Shown piece by piece: positions 28,265 through 38,987 of a DNA stretch of 64,000 nt. This stretch comes from DATMER01 sp963844885 (lineage in GTDB: Bacteria > Acidobacteriota > Thermoanaerobaculia > Multivoradales > UBA5704): assembly GCA_963844885.1 (NCBI GenBank), contig CAWJQA010000018.1, positions 1-64,000 of the forward strand, in the 5' to 3' direction. Numbering within the stretch: the stretch's first letter is position 1; every line of letters begins with the position of its first letter. Below the pieces are notes generated by a model, which was not told the DNA's origin, did not search any database, and was given only the letters and a program-made list of their open reading frames with translations. The translations under genes and the position numbers were made by a program.

Positions 28265-29838
28265 TCACTCCAACCGCGGATAGGCAATCAGCGTCAGGAA
28301 CGGCACGAAGTCGCGGCTGAGCACCAACTCGTCGAGGATGCCCACGGCGTCGGTCGAGCCTGCCTTCGCTGCCGAGCTTCGCCAGCTCTTCGTCCCGGAC
28401 CTGGCGGTAGAGGTCCGCGGTTCACCTTCCGGCCGTCCGGCAGAGGCACCTCGTTCCAGACCCACTGCCAGAGCTGGGCGCGCGAGATCTCCGCGGTGGC
28501 GGTGTCCTCCATCAGGTTGTCGATGGCGGCGGCGCCGGTGCCTTGGAGCCAGGCGTCCAGATAGCGGAGGGCGATTTCCACGTTTTGCCTCACGCCGTTC
28601 TCCGTCACCTGGCCGCCTTCCACCTGGAAGTCCAACAGCTCGTCCGCCGAGACGTCCACCTCCGAGCGCAGGCGCTCCTTCTGGTGCGGACGGTCGCCGA
28701 GGTGCCGATCGAAAACTTCCTTCGCGACCGGCACGAGATCGGGGTGGGCGACCCAGGTGCCGTCGAAGCCGTCGCGGGCTTCGCGCTCCTTGTCTTCTTT
28801 TACCTTGAAAAGGGCGCGATCGTTGACTTCGGCGTCCCGGCGGCTCGGGATGTAGGCCGCCATGCCGCCGATGGCGTGCGCGCCGCGGCGGTGGCAGGTG
28901 GCGACCAGCAGCTCGGTGTAAGCTCTCATGAACGGTACGGTCATGGTGATCTGGCCGCGGTCCGGGAAGTGCCAGCCGGGAGTTGGGAATTTGCGGATGG
29001 CGCTGAACATGTAGTCCCAGCGGCCGGCGTTGAGGCCGGCGGCGTGGTGGCGCAGCTCGTAGAGGATCTCTTCCATCTCGAAGGCGGCCAGAATGGTTTC
29101 GATCAGGACCGTGGCGCGGATGGTGCCGCGCGGAATTCCGAGCGCATCCTGGGCGTGCTCGAAAACACGGTTCCAGAGCTGGGCTTCCAGGTGGCTTTCG
29201 AGCTTGGGCAGGTAGAAGTACGGGCCGCTTCCGCGGTTGATCAGCTCCTGGGCGTTGTGGAAGAAATACAGGCCGAAGTCGAACAGGCTCGCGGAAATAG
29301 GCCGGCCGTCGACCAGGACGTGGCGCTCTTCCAGGTGCCAGCCGCGCGGCCGGACGAGGAGCGTGGCGACCTTGTCGTTGAGGCGGTACTCCTTGCCTTC
29401 GGGACTGGTGAAGGCGATCTCCCGCCGGACCGTATCAATCAGGTTTACCTGGCCGTCGAGGACGTTGGCCCAGGTCGGCGAAAGCGCGTCCTCGAAGTCG
29501 GCCATGAAGACGCTCGCGCCCGAGTTGAGCGCGTTGATCATCATCTTGCGTTCGACCGGGCCGGTGATCTCGACGCGCCGGTCGAGGAGGTCCGGCGGAG
29601 CCGGAGCCACCTTCCAGGGCGCCTCGCGGATCTCCGCGGTCGAGTCGAGGAACTCGGGCCGGACGCCGGACGCGAGGTCGGCCAGCCGCCGGGTGCGGCG
29701 GTCGAGCAGCTCGTCCCGCGCCGGCCCGAAACGGTGCTGGAGATCCAGGAGGAACTCCAGCGCCGGTTGAGTCAGAACCTGTTTCTCGTGATCGTGGACG
29801 GGTCCTGTCACTTGAATAGCAAGAGTCGCTGAAGACAT
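28265..29838 (-). CDS. aceB: malate synthase A (C-terminal frameshifts)
   Basis: Condenses glyoxylate with acetyl-CoA to malate in the glyoxylate shunt. Family signatures include INALNSGASVFMADFEDALS, TVLIETILAAFEMEEILYEL, GLNAGRWDYMFS and HAIGGMAAYIPSRRD. After VPLPDGRKVN near 28420 the frame changes, and again near 28345, to reach LVLSRDFVPFLTLIAYPRLE at the C-terminus. About 524 residues when joined. Paired with isocitrate lyase upstream on the same strand. Confidence 0.92.
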
Positions 29839-29865
29839 GAACCTACCCTCCCTCGCTGTCTTTCC

Positions 29866-29892
29866 CCCTCTCCCCCGGCACGGGGGAGAGGG
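29866..29892. repeat. GC-rich palindrome between aceB and aceA
   Basis: Perfect 12-bp stem CCCTCTCCCCCG/CGGGGGAGAGGG with a three-base loop, followed by a second G-rich arm. Similar CCCTCTCCC palindromes recur at 38108 and 47328, always between genes, so they look like a dispersed intergenic repeat. Confidence 0.7.
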
Positions 29893-29913
29893 CCGGGGAG
29901 AGGGGGAATGGGA

Positions 29914-31216
29914 TCAAACCTCGACGGTTTCGAACTGTTCCTGCTCGGTCGAGCCCTCCAGGGCGACGGTCGAGGCGTGGCCGGACGAGATCACCTGCGC
30001 CACCTGGTCGAAGTAGCCGGCGCCGACGAAGCGCTGATGCTTGACGGCCTTGTAGCCGGCGAGGCGCTCGTTTTCGAATTCCCGCTCCTGGAGCCGGGAG
30101 TAGGCGGTCATGCCGGTCTCCTTGTAGGCGCGGGCCAGCTCGAACATGGTCAGGTTGTTGGCGTGGAAGCCCGCCAGCGTCACGAACTGGTATTTGTAGC
30201 CCATGGCCGCGAGCTCGCGCTGGAACCTGGCGATCGTGTCGGCGTCCAGGCTCTGCTTCCAGTTGAACGACGGCGAGCAGTTGTAGGCGAGGAGCTTGCC
30301 CGGGTAGCGGGCATGGATCTCTTCGGCGAAACGCCGCGCCTCCTCGATGTCCGGATGCGCGGTCTCGCACCAGATCATGTCGGCGAACGGGGCATAGGCG
30401 AGGCCCCGCATGATCGCGGAGTCGAGACCGCCGCGGTACCGCCAGAAGCCTTCGATCGTTCTTTCGCGGCAGCAGGAACTCCCGGTCGCGCTCGTCCACG
30501 TCGCTCGTCAGAAGATGGGAGCTGTTCGCATCGGTCCGGGCGATCAGGATGGTGGGTACGCCACAGACGTCCGCCGCGAGCCGGGCCGCGATCAGCTTCT
30601 GCTCGAACTCGGCGACCGGCACCAGAACCTTGCCTCCCATGTGGCCGCACTTCTTGGCCGAGGAGAGCTGGTCCTCGAAATGGACGCCGGCCGCGCCGGC
30701 TTCGATCATCGACTTCATCAGCTCGAAGGCGTTCAGGTTGCCGCCGAAACCGGCCTCGGCGTCGGCCACGATGGGTGCGAACCAGTGGATGGTCTCATGG
30801 CCTTCGCCGTGCTGGATCTGGTCGGCCCGCTGGAGCGCCTTGTTCAGGCGCCGCACCAGCGCCGGCACGCTGTCGGCCGGATAGAGGCTCTGGTCCGGGT
30901 AGGTCTCGCCGGCGGTGTTGTTGTCGCCGGCCACCTGCCAGCCGCTCAGATAGATGGACTGCAGGCCGGCCTGCACCATCTGGACGGCCTGGTTGCCGGT
31001 CAGGGCTCCCAGGGCCGGCACATAGTCTTCTGTATGGACGAGCTCCCAGAGCCGTTCGGCTCCCAACCGCGCCAGCGTGTGCTCGATCTGGACGCTTCCG
31101 CGGAGCTTCGCGACGTCGAGAGCGCTGTAGGGACGCTCGATGTTCCTCCAGCGCGGATCATTCTCCCAGTGTTTCGCCAGCTTGTCGGCTTGAACGGAGT
31201 GGAGTTGGTCTGTCAT
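29914..31216 (-). CDS. aceA: isocitrate lyase (one frameshift)
   Basis: Cleaves isocitrate to glyoxylate and succinate. The catalytic-cysteine motif is SSAKKCGHMGGK, and SGWQVAGDNN with FAPIVADAEAGFGG are typical. The frame changes near 30462 (around an AAA run), after which RGLAYAPFADMIWCETAHPD and YNCSPSFNW continue the family to the C-terminus. About 434 residues, normal. With aceB and the FadJ gene this supports growth on fatty acids or acetate. Confidence 0.95.
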
Positions 31217-31363
31217 GGCCTGGTACCTCCTGGCTATGGATCCATGAGAAAGCTTAGCACGTTTTGCGCCGCGATGCGGCGTGAATGCCGCAGGATGTCA
31301 CGAGGCTCCTCCTCGCGGGTTGCGGTACACTTCAAGAGGACCGCACCGTCCAGGAGGTTTCCC

Positions 31364-33060
31364 ATGCCAGCCATCCGGAAGACGCCCCTCGCAGTTCTGG
31401 GCCTGCTGCTGCTCACCGGCCTGCCTGCCTTCTCCCAGGAGGCTCCGACGGCGGAGGAGACGTTCTCGGACGAGATCGAGGTCAGCCTGGTGAACCTGGA
31501 GGTGATCGTCACCGACAGGGGCGGGAAGCCGATCCCGGACCTGCGGAAGGAAGATTTCGAGGTTCTGGAGGACGGGAAGCCCGTCGAGCTGACGAACTTC
31601 TATGCCGAGAGCAGCCTGCCGGCGGCCGATGGGATGGAGGGGAATGCCGCGAACGCGGTGGCCGCGAACGCCGCGAACACGCCGCGGTGCGGCCACTGGA
31701 CCAGCGGCTGAACCTGGTGGTGTTCGTCGACGACTACAACATGGAGCCGGCCAGCCGGAACGAGATCCTCGACGGCGTGCGGCAGTTCCTGGGCAAGTCG
31801 CTGGCGCCCGGCGACCAGGTCATGGTGGTGCGCTTCGGACGCTCGCTGGAGGTGCGGAAGCCGTTCACGTCGAACATCCCCGAGGTTCTGTCGGAGGTGG
31901 ACGTGATCAGCAAGCTCGCGGGCGACCTGGCGTCGCGGGAGAGCTCGCGGGACCACCAGTTGGAGGTGGTGTTCGACGCGCTGGAGCTCGGTGGATGGGG
32001 GGCCACGGTCGAGGCGAGGATCCGGGATTATGCCGAGGTCGAGACCTCGTACGTGGCCGCCTCCCTGAATGCGCTCGAGACCGTGGTCGGCTGGCTGGCG
32101 GGCCTCCCGGGCCGCAAGGCCATCCTCTACGCCAGCGACGGCCTGCCGTCGGTGCCGGGGGAGGATCTTTTCATCTGGGCCGAGGCCCGCTCCGGGTTCA
32201 AGTCGGGACAGCACATCTCGGGCATGAACGCCGGCTCCTACGACGCCTCGGAGCTGTTCCGCCGGGTGACGTCGAAGGCGAGCCGCAACCGCGTGGCAAT
32301 CTATCCCATCGAGGTCATGGGCGCGCGCTGGGTGCGCGGCACGCGCCTCCAGGAGGCCCGCATCCAGAACCGGCAGAACGGGCTCCGCTTCCTGGCGGAA
32401 GAGACCGGCGGCCGGACGATGTTCAACGTTTCGCAGCCCGCCACGGCGCTCCAGGGGATGGCGACCGACCTGGCGGTCTATTACTCGCTCGGCTACCGGC
32501 CGCAGCGCCTCGCCGACGACCGCGACCACAAGGTGGAGGTCAAGGTGAAGCGCAAGGGGGCCGAGGCGCGCTACCGGCGCTGGTATCAGGACAAGCCGGT
32601 GAGCGAGGCCGTGGCCGACCGGACCGCCGCCGCCATGGCGTTCGGCGCCGAGGAGAATCCGCTGGAGGCGGCGCTGGAGATCGGCCAGCAGACGGCGGCC
32701 GGCTCCTCCTTCGTGGTGCCGGTGCGGGTGAGAATCCCGATCGGCAAGCTCTACCTGGAGCCGAAAGGCCAGAACCGGGAGGGCCGGCTGCGGCTCTTCG
32801 TGGTGGCGAGCGGCGAGGGCAAGGTGACGCCCGTACGCGAGACCAAGGTCGTGAAGGTGACGGTGCCGGAGGCCGATCTGGCCTCGGGCAAGGCGAAGGA
32901 CTATACCTACGAAGTGAGAATGACGCTGGAGGGCGGCAGCTACACGGTGGGCGTCGGCGTCCGGGACGAGCTCGCCACCACGACCTCCTACCTGCAAGGG
33001 AAGTTCGAGGCGGGAGCACCGGCGCCGGCCGCGGCGGCAAGCACGTCTCCGCACCGCTGA
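31364..33060 (+). CDS. secreted VWFA-related protein (one frameshift)
   Basis: Signal peptide (LAVLGLLLLTGLPAFSQEA), then VNLEVIVTDRGGKPIPDLRK and EDFEVLEDGKPVELTNFYAE, the N-terminal domain of the acidobacterial VWFA family. The VWA domain begins LNLVVFVDDYNMEPASRN and continues with KAILYASDGLP. The frame changes near 31685, consistent with one missing base. The C-terminal third is beta-rich. AGGAGG precedes the ATG. About 565 residues. Paralogous to the genes at 24 and 35489. Confidence 0.82.
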
Positions 33061-33073
33061 GCCTCTGACGGGT

Positions 33074-34099
33074 ATGGACCGGCCGCCTTCCTTGGACGAG
33101 TTTCCCGCCTACCCGGCATCGTGGTATCTGTTTTGCCCGTCGCGGCAATTGAGCCGCGGGCCTGTGTCGAAACGCATCGCGGGGCGGCGGTTGGTGGCGT
33201 TTCGCACGGCCGGCGGAAAGGTTGCGGTGATGGATGCCCACTGCGCTCACCTGGGCGCGGACCTCGGCTATGGAGCCGTGCAAGGGGAGACGATTCAATG
33301 CCCCTTCCATCATTGGCGCTTCGGACGGGATGGGGTTTGTGTGTCGGGGGCGGATCCGGTTGACGGCTGTGGTATGCCCCGTCTGCAAACGTATCCCGCC
33401 GAGGAGCGCCACGGCTATCTGTTTTTCTTCAAGGGCACGGAGCCGCTGTTTCCCCTTCCGTTTTTCTTCGGCGAGGAGCCGGATGATTTCATCGCCGGCA
33501 AACCTTTTCGTTATATATCCGACTGTACCTGGTTCATGAATTCGGCGAACGCATTCGACATGCAGCACTTTCTTTGTGTCCACGGCCGCAAGCTGGTGGC
33601 TCCCTGCGTGGTCGATTGTCCGCATCGGTTCGCGCGGCGCAACCGGTACCGGGCGAGCATCATCGGTGACTCCAGCTCCGACCGGTTCCTGCGCCGGTTT
33701 GCCGGAGATACGGTGGATGTGTCGATCACCAGTTGGGGCGGTCCGTACATGCTGATGACGGCGGATTTTCCGCGGGCCTACAGCCGTTTCCTGATCGCCA
33801 CGCAGCCGCTCGACGACGGGCGGACGCTGTGCGAAGGGATCGTTTTTGTGCGCCGCAGCCGCAGCGCCCTGGTGCGCCGGCTGTGGCAACCGTTGAGTCT
33901 CAGGGCCCGCCGGTGGCTCAGTTACGGCTTCGTGGCGGATGAGGCGCGCACCTTGCGCGGTGTGCGCTACAACCCGGCAGGTCTCGGACGAAACGACCGG
34001 GAGATGGCAGAGTTTTTCCGGTGGGCCGCATCGTTGCCTCAGAGTAGCGGAGACTTGGGGGAGGATCTTCATGTGTCGAAACATCAAGACCCTGCATAA
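33074..34099 (+). CDS. Rieske non-heme iron oxygenase
   Basis: A 341-residue oxygenase of unknown substrate. The 2Fe-2S motifs are DAHCAHLGADLG and CPFHHWRFG near residues 54-82. The mononuclear iron site is suggested by NAFDMQHFLCVHGRK near 156-170, with a D-x2-H-x4-H spacing. The C-terminal domain matches the KshA/vanillate-type alpha subunit in length. It starts 14 bases after the VWFA gene and overlaps the DUF2277 gene by 29 bases. Confidence 0.88.
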   Translation: MDRPPSLDEFPAYPASWYLFCPSRQLSRGPVSKRIAGRRLVAFRTAGGKVAVMDAHCAHLGADLGYGAVQGETIQCPFHHWRFGRDGVCVSGADPVDGCGMPRLQTYPAEERHGYLFFFKGTEPLFPLPFFFGEEPDDFIAGKPFRYISDCTWFMNSANAFDMQHFLCVHGRKLVAPCVVDCPHRFARRNRYRASIIGDSSSDRFLRRFAGDTVDVSITSWGGPYMLMTADFPRAYSRFLIATQPLDDGRTLCEGIVFVRRSRSALVRRLWQPLSLRARRWLSYGFVADEARTLRGVRYNPAGLGRNDREMAEFFRWAASLPQSSGDLGEDLHVSKHQDPA

Positions 34100-34373
34100 T
34101 TTCCAGCCGCCCGCCACGGATCAGGAGATCCGCGCCTCGGCTCTCCAATTCGTGCGGAAGCTGAGCGGTTTCGCGCGGCCATCCAAGGCGAACGAGGTGG
34201 CTTTCAACCGCGCGGTGGATCAGGTCACCCAGGTGGCGAAGGAGCTTCTCGACTCTCTCGTCACGAACGCGCCGCCCCGGGACCGCGAGGTGGAAGCCGT
34301 CAAGGCCAAGGCGAGGGCCGCGGAGCGCTATCGTCCGCCGTCGCCGTCGCCGGTCGAGAACAGCGGCACCTGA
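34071..34373 (+). CDS. DUF2277 family protein
   Basis: A 100-residue protein: MCRNIKTLHNFQPPATDQEI and ALQFVRKLSGFARPSKANE are the DUF2277 signature, with the near-invariant MCRNI start. GGGGAGG precedes the ATG. Function unknown. It overlaps the oxygenase gene at its 5' end and the convergent nuclease gene by 46 bases at its 3' end. Confidence 0.9.
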   Translation: MCRNIKTLHNFQPPATDQEIRASALQFVRKLSGFARPSKANEVAFNRAVDQVTQVAKELLDSLVTNAPPRDREVEAVKAKARAAERYRPPSPSPVENSGT

Positions 34374-35404
34374 AGGCCCAGCGCCGGCACCTCGTCGGCG
34401 ACCGGCTCCGGCTCCTCCGCGCCCGCCGGCTCATCGTCGAGCATGTCCCGGTCGACGAGGGGGGGCAGGTAGACGTAGCGGCCCATGCCGCGGTGGTAGG
34501 CCATGCCGGGGCTGGCCTCGCGGGTGGCCCGGAGCTGGTTGAGCTTCGAGTCGAGGTCGTCGATGAAGTGGAGGACGACGGCCTCGGGTGTCATCGGCTC
34601 GACCGGTGAGGCGAACTCTTTCTTGCCCTGGTGGGAGAGCACCATGTGCTCCAGGAGGAGCTGCAGGTCTTCCGGGAAGCCCGGGATCGCCGCGCAGCGG
34701 TCGCGCAGCAGGTCGCGGCCGATCACCACGTGGCCCACCAGCCGGCCCGCCAGGGTGTAGTCGTTGACCGGCATGGCGCCGAGCTCGATCAGCTTGCCCA
34801 GGTCGTGGAAGAGGACGCCGGTCACGACGAGGTCGCGGTCGAGGTCGCGGTAGTGCTCGCAGACCTTCACCGCCAGCTCGGCCATGGAGACGACGTGCTC
34901 CAGCAGGCCGCCGCGGTAGGCGTGGTGCATGGCCTTGGCCGCCGGGTGCTCGCGCAGGGCCGGGCCGTGGACCTCCAGCGTCTCGGCCGCGAGCCGCCGG
35001 AGGACCGGACGGTCGACCTTCTCCTGGAGCAGCCGGGTGAGTCTCGCCCAGAGATCGTCGATGTCCTCGCGAGTGGACGGAACGAGCAGCGACTCGTCGA
35101 AGCCGAAGCGCCGGTCGTCCTCGTTGGTCTCGCGGCAGTCGTCGATGCTGAGCTGGAGCTGCTCGCGGTAGTTCTTCACCGAGCCGCGGAAGGCGATGAA
35201 GTGGTGGGCTTCGAACTGGCCGTTGAGAGCCGGGCTGTCGGCCCAGACCTTGGCCACGATGGAGCCGCTGGAGTCGGTGATCTCCATGTCCAGGAACGTC
35301 TTGCCGTTCCTGTCCTGGCGCTGCTCCTTCTTGGTGAGGAGCGCGAAGCCCTGGACGATGTCGCCGTTTTCCCAGGTACGGATCGGTGCGTTGCGTTTCG
35401 GCAT
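34328..35404 (-). CDS. YhaM-like 3'-5' exoribonuclease (OB fold plus HD domain)
   Basis: A 358-residue protein. An OB-fold nucleic-acid domain (GKTFLDMEITDSSGSIVAKV) precedes an HD domain with HHAYRGGLLEHVVSM and VTGVLFHDLGKLIE, the metal-binding H/HD residues. YhaM relatives degrade RNA and single-stranded DNA from the 3' end. The start MPKRNAP at 35404 is preferred to upstream frames. The proline/acid-rich tail (about 325-358) is not conserved in the family. Confidence 0.85.
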   Translation of the reverse strand: MPKRNAPIRTWENGDIVQGFALLTKKEQRQDRNGKTFLDMEITDSSGSIVAKVWADSPALNGQFEAHHFIAFRGSVKNYREQLQLSIDDCRETNEDDRRFGFDESLLVPSTREDIDDLWARLTRLLQEKVDRPVLRRLAAETLEVHGPALREHPAAKAMHHAYRGGLLEHVVSMAELAVKVCEHYRDLDRDLVVTGVLFHDLGKLIELGAMPVNDYTLAGRLVGHVVIGRDLLRDRCAAIPGFPEDLQLLLEHMVLSHQGKKEFASPVEPMTPEAVVLHFIDDLDSKLNQLRATREASPGMAYHRGMGRYVYLPPLVDRDMLDDEPAGAEEPEPVADEVPALGLQVPLFSTGDGDGGR

Positions 35405-35488
35405 AGGTCGTCGCCCATAGTAGTCTCTCCGGGCTCCGGTGCCAACCACCTTCACCATGGCACCGCGCATGCAGGCGAGGGTTTCATC

Positions 35489-38093
35489 GTGCGCGATCCC
35501 AAGATATTCAAGCCATTCGTGTTTCTCTGTGTCCTCGCCGGAGCGCTGGCGGCGCTACCTGATGCCGCGTACTCCCAGACCGGCCGGTCCGCCGATCCGG
35601 CCGCGCAGCCGGCCGCGGACGTCCTCACCTGGCCCGAGTCGCAGCGCGCGTTCTTCCAGGACGGCCCGGGCCTCCTCCTGACCTCGCGGCAGCGCGACGA
35701 TCTGCTGCGGATGACGGCGGATGAGCGGGAGCGCTTCATCTTCGAGTTCCTCGACCGCGATCCGGTTCCGGAGACGCCGGTCAACGAGCTGAAGGTGGGG
35801 ATCGAGCGCCGCCAGCGGGCCCGCCTCCAGGAGTTTCCCTCGCCGCTCGACGTGCGGGGACAGATCCTGTTCCTCAACGGCCCGCCCGCGGAGCGCAAGG
35901 TGCTCGACTGCGGCTGGGTCTTCGTGCCGCTCGAGATCTGGAGCTATCCGCACGGGACCGACCCCGGCGGCAAGGCGGTGGTGTCGCAGCTCGTGGTGTT
36001 CAAGCCGTCCGCCGTCGAGCCCTGGAGGCTCTGGCTCCCGAGTGACTCCAAGCGGCCTCTGTACACCGAGCTGATGCAGTACTGGATGGAGCAGTGGGAG
36101 GAGCTGCGCGGGCGCGTCTACATCAAGCGCATCGATCTCCAGAACTGCGACCAGGCCAAGGACGTGGACAAGGCCACAGGGGTCGACGGTCTGACCGGCG
36201 CTCTCACCGGCACCAAGAACGTCAAGTGGAACAAGCCCAAGGACGCGAGCCCGTTCCTGGAGCCTCCCGCGGACCTGGCGGCCTGGGCGAAGGCCGCCGC
36301 CGCCACGGAGCTGCCGCCGCCGCCGCCCGCGCTGGAGCTTTCGTCGCTCGAATTCCGCTTCCCTGAAATGGACGCGCAGCGCATGGTGGTGCGCACGTAT
36401 GCGACGCTGAAGTCCGACGGCGTGAAGCCCGTCGCGGACACGGAGAAGAAGCCGGAGGTCCAGCTTTCGGTGGACGGCATCGTGGAGAGCGGCGGGCGTC
36501 CGTTCGAGGATTTCCGCCTGCGCTTCCGGATGCCGGCGCCGGGTGCCGGCGAGCCCATGGTGCTGGCCCTGGAGCGCCGGCTCCGGCCCGGCGAGTGGTT
36601 CCTGATGCGCCTCCATATCAAGGATGACACCGGCGGCGCCGAGATGCGGATCGCGAAGGCGTTCCGGGTGCCGATCAGCCCGACCGGCGACGACATCCAG
36701 GCCCAGGCGCCGACGATGGGCGAGCTGGTTCCCGAGGAGGTCGGCCGTGGCAAGGACAGCCTGCTGCTCCTGCCGCCGCCCGCGGACGTGGTGCTGGGCC
36801 TGTGGCGCGCCGACGTGCTGACCACCGGCGAGCGCATCAAGAAGGTGGTGTTCCTGGTGGACGGCGTGACGCAGCTCGCACGCACCAGTCCGCCGTTTTC
36901 CGCCGAGGTGCGGCTCGCCCGCTTCCCCACGGAGCAGGTGGTGCGGGCCGAAGGCTACGACGCCGACGGCAAGCTGGTGGCGGCCGACGAGGTGATCGTC
37001 AACCAGCCGCGCGGCGCGCTCGGGGTGTGGATCACCGAGCCGCCGAAGGGTGTCCGGCTCCCGCCGGGCAAGGTTCTGGTCAAGGCGGAGGTGTCGGTGC
37101 CGGACGGCCGGCGCATCGAGGCGGTCGATTTCAAGATCAACGATCAGCCGGTGGCCACTTTGACCAAGGCGCCCTGGCAGGCCGAGGTGCTGGTTCCGAG
37201 CGATGACGTGGCCTATGTCACGGTCTCGGCGACGCTCGACGACGGCAGCCGGTCCGAGGCCGTGCGCTTCGTGCGCGCGCCGCAGTATTTCGAGGAGCTG
37301 GAGGTCAATCTCGTCGAGCTTTACGTGGCGGTGACCGACAACAGCGGCAACCTCGTGCCCGGCCTCACGAAGGACGACTTCGACGTGCTCGAGTCGGGCA
37401 AGAAGCAGGACGTCACGAAATTCGAGCTGGTGGAAAACCTGCCGCTCACGGTGGGCATCCTGCTCGACACGTCGGGCTCGATGCGCACCTCGCTCGTCCA
37501 GGCGCAGACCGCGGCGGCGGATTTCCTGCGCAAGGTGATGACGCCGCGCGACCGCAGCTTCGCGGTGAATTTCGCCTCCCGGCCGCAGCTCGACATGCCG
37601 CCCACGGACGACGTCGAGGCCGTGGTGCGCTCGTTCCAGGATCTCCAGGCGGTGGGCGACACAGCGCTGCACGACGCGCTGGTCCACAGCCTTTATTATT
37701 TCCGCGGCATCAAGGGCCAGCGCGCACTGGTCCTGCTTTCGGACGGCGACGACAATTCGAGCTACATCGCGTACAAGGACGCGGTGGAGTACGCGCGGCG
37801 CAGCGGCGTGGCGATCTATTCGATCGGTTTCAACCTGCCGGGTTTCGAGATCGGCCTCAAACGAAAGCTGACGGAGATCGCCGAGACCACGGGCGGAAAG
37901 GCGTTCTTCACCGGCAAGGCGGAGGAGCTGCCGGCGATCTACGCCCAGATCGAGCGCGAGCTGCGCAGCCGCTACCTGATCGCCTACAACTCGAACCAGA
38001 TCGGGCGGAACGCCGGGCGTCTTCCGGGAGGTCGAGGTGAAGGTGAAGAAGAGCGGCCTCAAGGCGCGGACGGCACGGGGCTATTACCAGTGA
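35489..38093 (+). CDS. large secreted GWxTD/VWFA protein (C-terminal frameshift)
   Basis: About 867 residues. GTG at 35489 opens a signal peptide (FVFLCVLAGALAALPDAAYS). The N-terminal domain (FEFLDRDPVPETPVNELK with the following RRQRARL and PLEIWSYP) resembles GWxTD-type domains of Acidobacteria. Ig-like beta repeats lie in the middle. The C-terminal VWA has VGILLDTSGSMRTS (intact MIDAS DxSxS) and LVLLSDGDDNSS. A frame change near 38015 leads to VKVKKSGLKARTARGYYQ. It is the only one of the three VWFA paralogues here with a perfect MIDAS. Confidence 0.82.
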
Positions 38094-38107
38094 GCCCTCC
38101 CCCCCGG

Positions 38108-38134
38108 CCCTCTCTCCCGGAACGGGAGAGGGGG
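38108..38134. repeat. CCCTCTCCC-type palindrome
   Basis: Stem CTCTCCCG/CGGGAGAG with loop GAA, extended by G/C pairs, 15 bases after the VWA gene. Same family as the palindromes at 29866 and 47328; it may act as a terminator. Confidence 0.6.
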
Positions 38135-38306
38135 AGGATTGCGGGGTTGCGGTGGACATCCGTAGAAAGTTTGCGCTGGAGCGCGCGGGAAGGCGCGGAA
38201 GGCGCACGGACGCTACGCGCCTCGCGCGCTGAGATTTCGCCGCCGGCGCCAACGTTGGGCGTCATCCCGTGGATTTGAAGCCCGAAGCCGAGCGGCGGCC
38301 GGAGAA

Positions 38307-38527
38307 TCCATGGGGCAGCCGTTGCCCCGCGATTTGGAGCCAAATCTCTGGGGCAGCCGCTGCCCCCAGATTTGGAGCCCAAATCTCTGGGGCAGTCGCT
38401 GCCCCGCGGATTTGGAGCCGAATTCTGGGCAGCCGCTGCCCCGCGGATTGAGCCAAATCTCGGGGCAGCCGCTGCCCCGTAATTTGGAGCCAAAATCCTG
38501 GGGCAGCCGCTGCCCCGTAGATTTGGA
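38307..38527. repeat. tandem array of about six palindromic 35-40 bp units
   Basis: Consecutive units built from GGGGCAGCCGCTGCCCC (palindromic) and ATTTGGAGCCAAAT (palindromic), for example at 38317, 38360, 38391 and 38427. Units differ by small changes and abut directly without unique spacers. No gene is supported in 38135-39400. Confidence 0.85.
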
Positions 38528-38888
38528 TGCCCGGAGCGCTATTTCGCGCCAGTTTGTCCGCGGTCTCCGTTTTCGGCGCGGGCCGGGCCCGTTGGTTGTC
38601 GAGGGCCTTGGCCCGCGCAAGGCGCTCCTCCAGCGCGTCGAGGAGCGGGCCGATCCTCGCCGCCGCCACCACCCCTCCCCAGGAGGGACCGAGCGCGTGC
38701 CGGATGCGGGAGTGATCCAGCCGGCAAGACCTGTCGCCGGCCGGCCAGATCTTTCGGCGTTTCGCCGCAACCTGGCAGTGTCGCGCCACGCGCGGGACTC
38801 TGAGCCGGGCTGGACGCTTATCCGTCAGGGCCCTGTCGCCTAAGCACCGTGGCGCCGCCCGGTCCTGGAGGAAGCCCCAAGCCCGGTT

Positions 38889-38987
38889 CTGTCGCATAAG
38901 CCTCCAGGCCCTCCCGGGATAAGGCCGCTTAGCCGACAGAGCCGAGCGTCGCCACCTCCTGGCGGAGCAAGTAGGCTTATGCGACAG
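38889..38987. repeat. 99 bp element with perfect 15 bp inverted ends
   Basis: CTGTCGCATAAGCCT at 38889-38903 is the exact reverse complement of 38973-38987. A third related sequence (CTGTCGCCTAAGC) lies near 38835. No transposase is present, so this is a MITE-like or IS-remnant candidate. Confidence 0.6.

Noticed and set aside
34631..35488. Upstream extension of the large VWA protein by about 286 codons
   Set aside because: That part is antisense to the YhaM-like nuclease; the signal peptide shows the start is GTG 35489.
38307..38527. CRISPR-like regular repeats
   Set aside because: Units abut directly, are self-complementary throughout and have no unique spacers; no cas genes are in the window.
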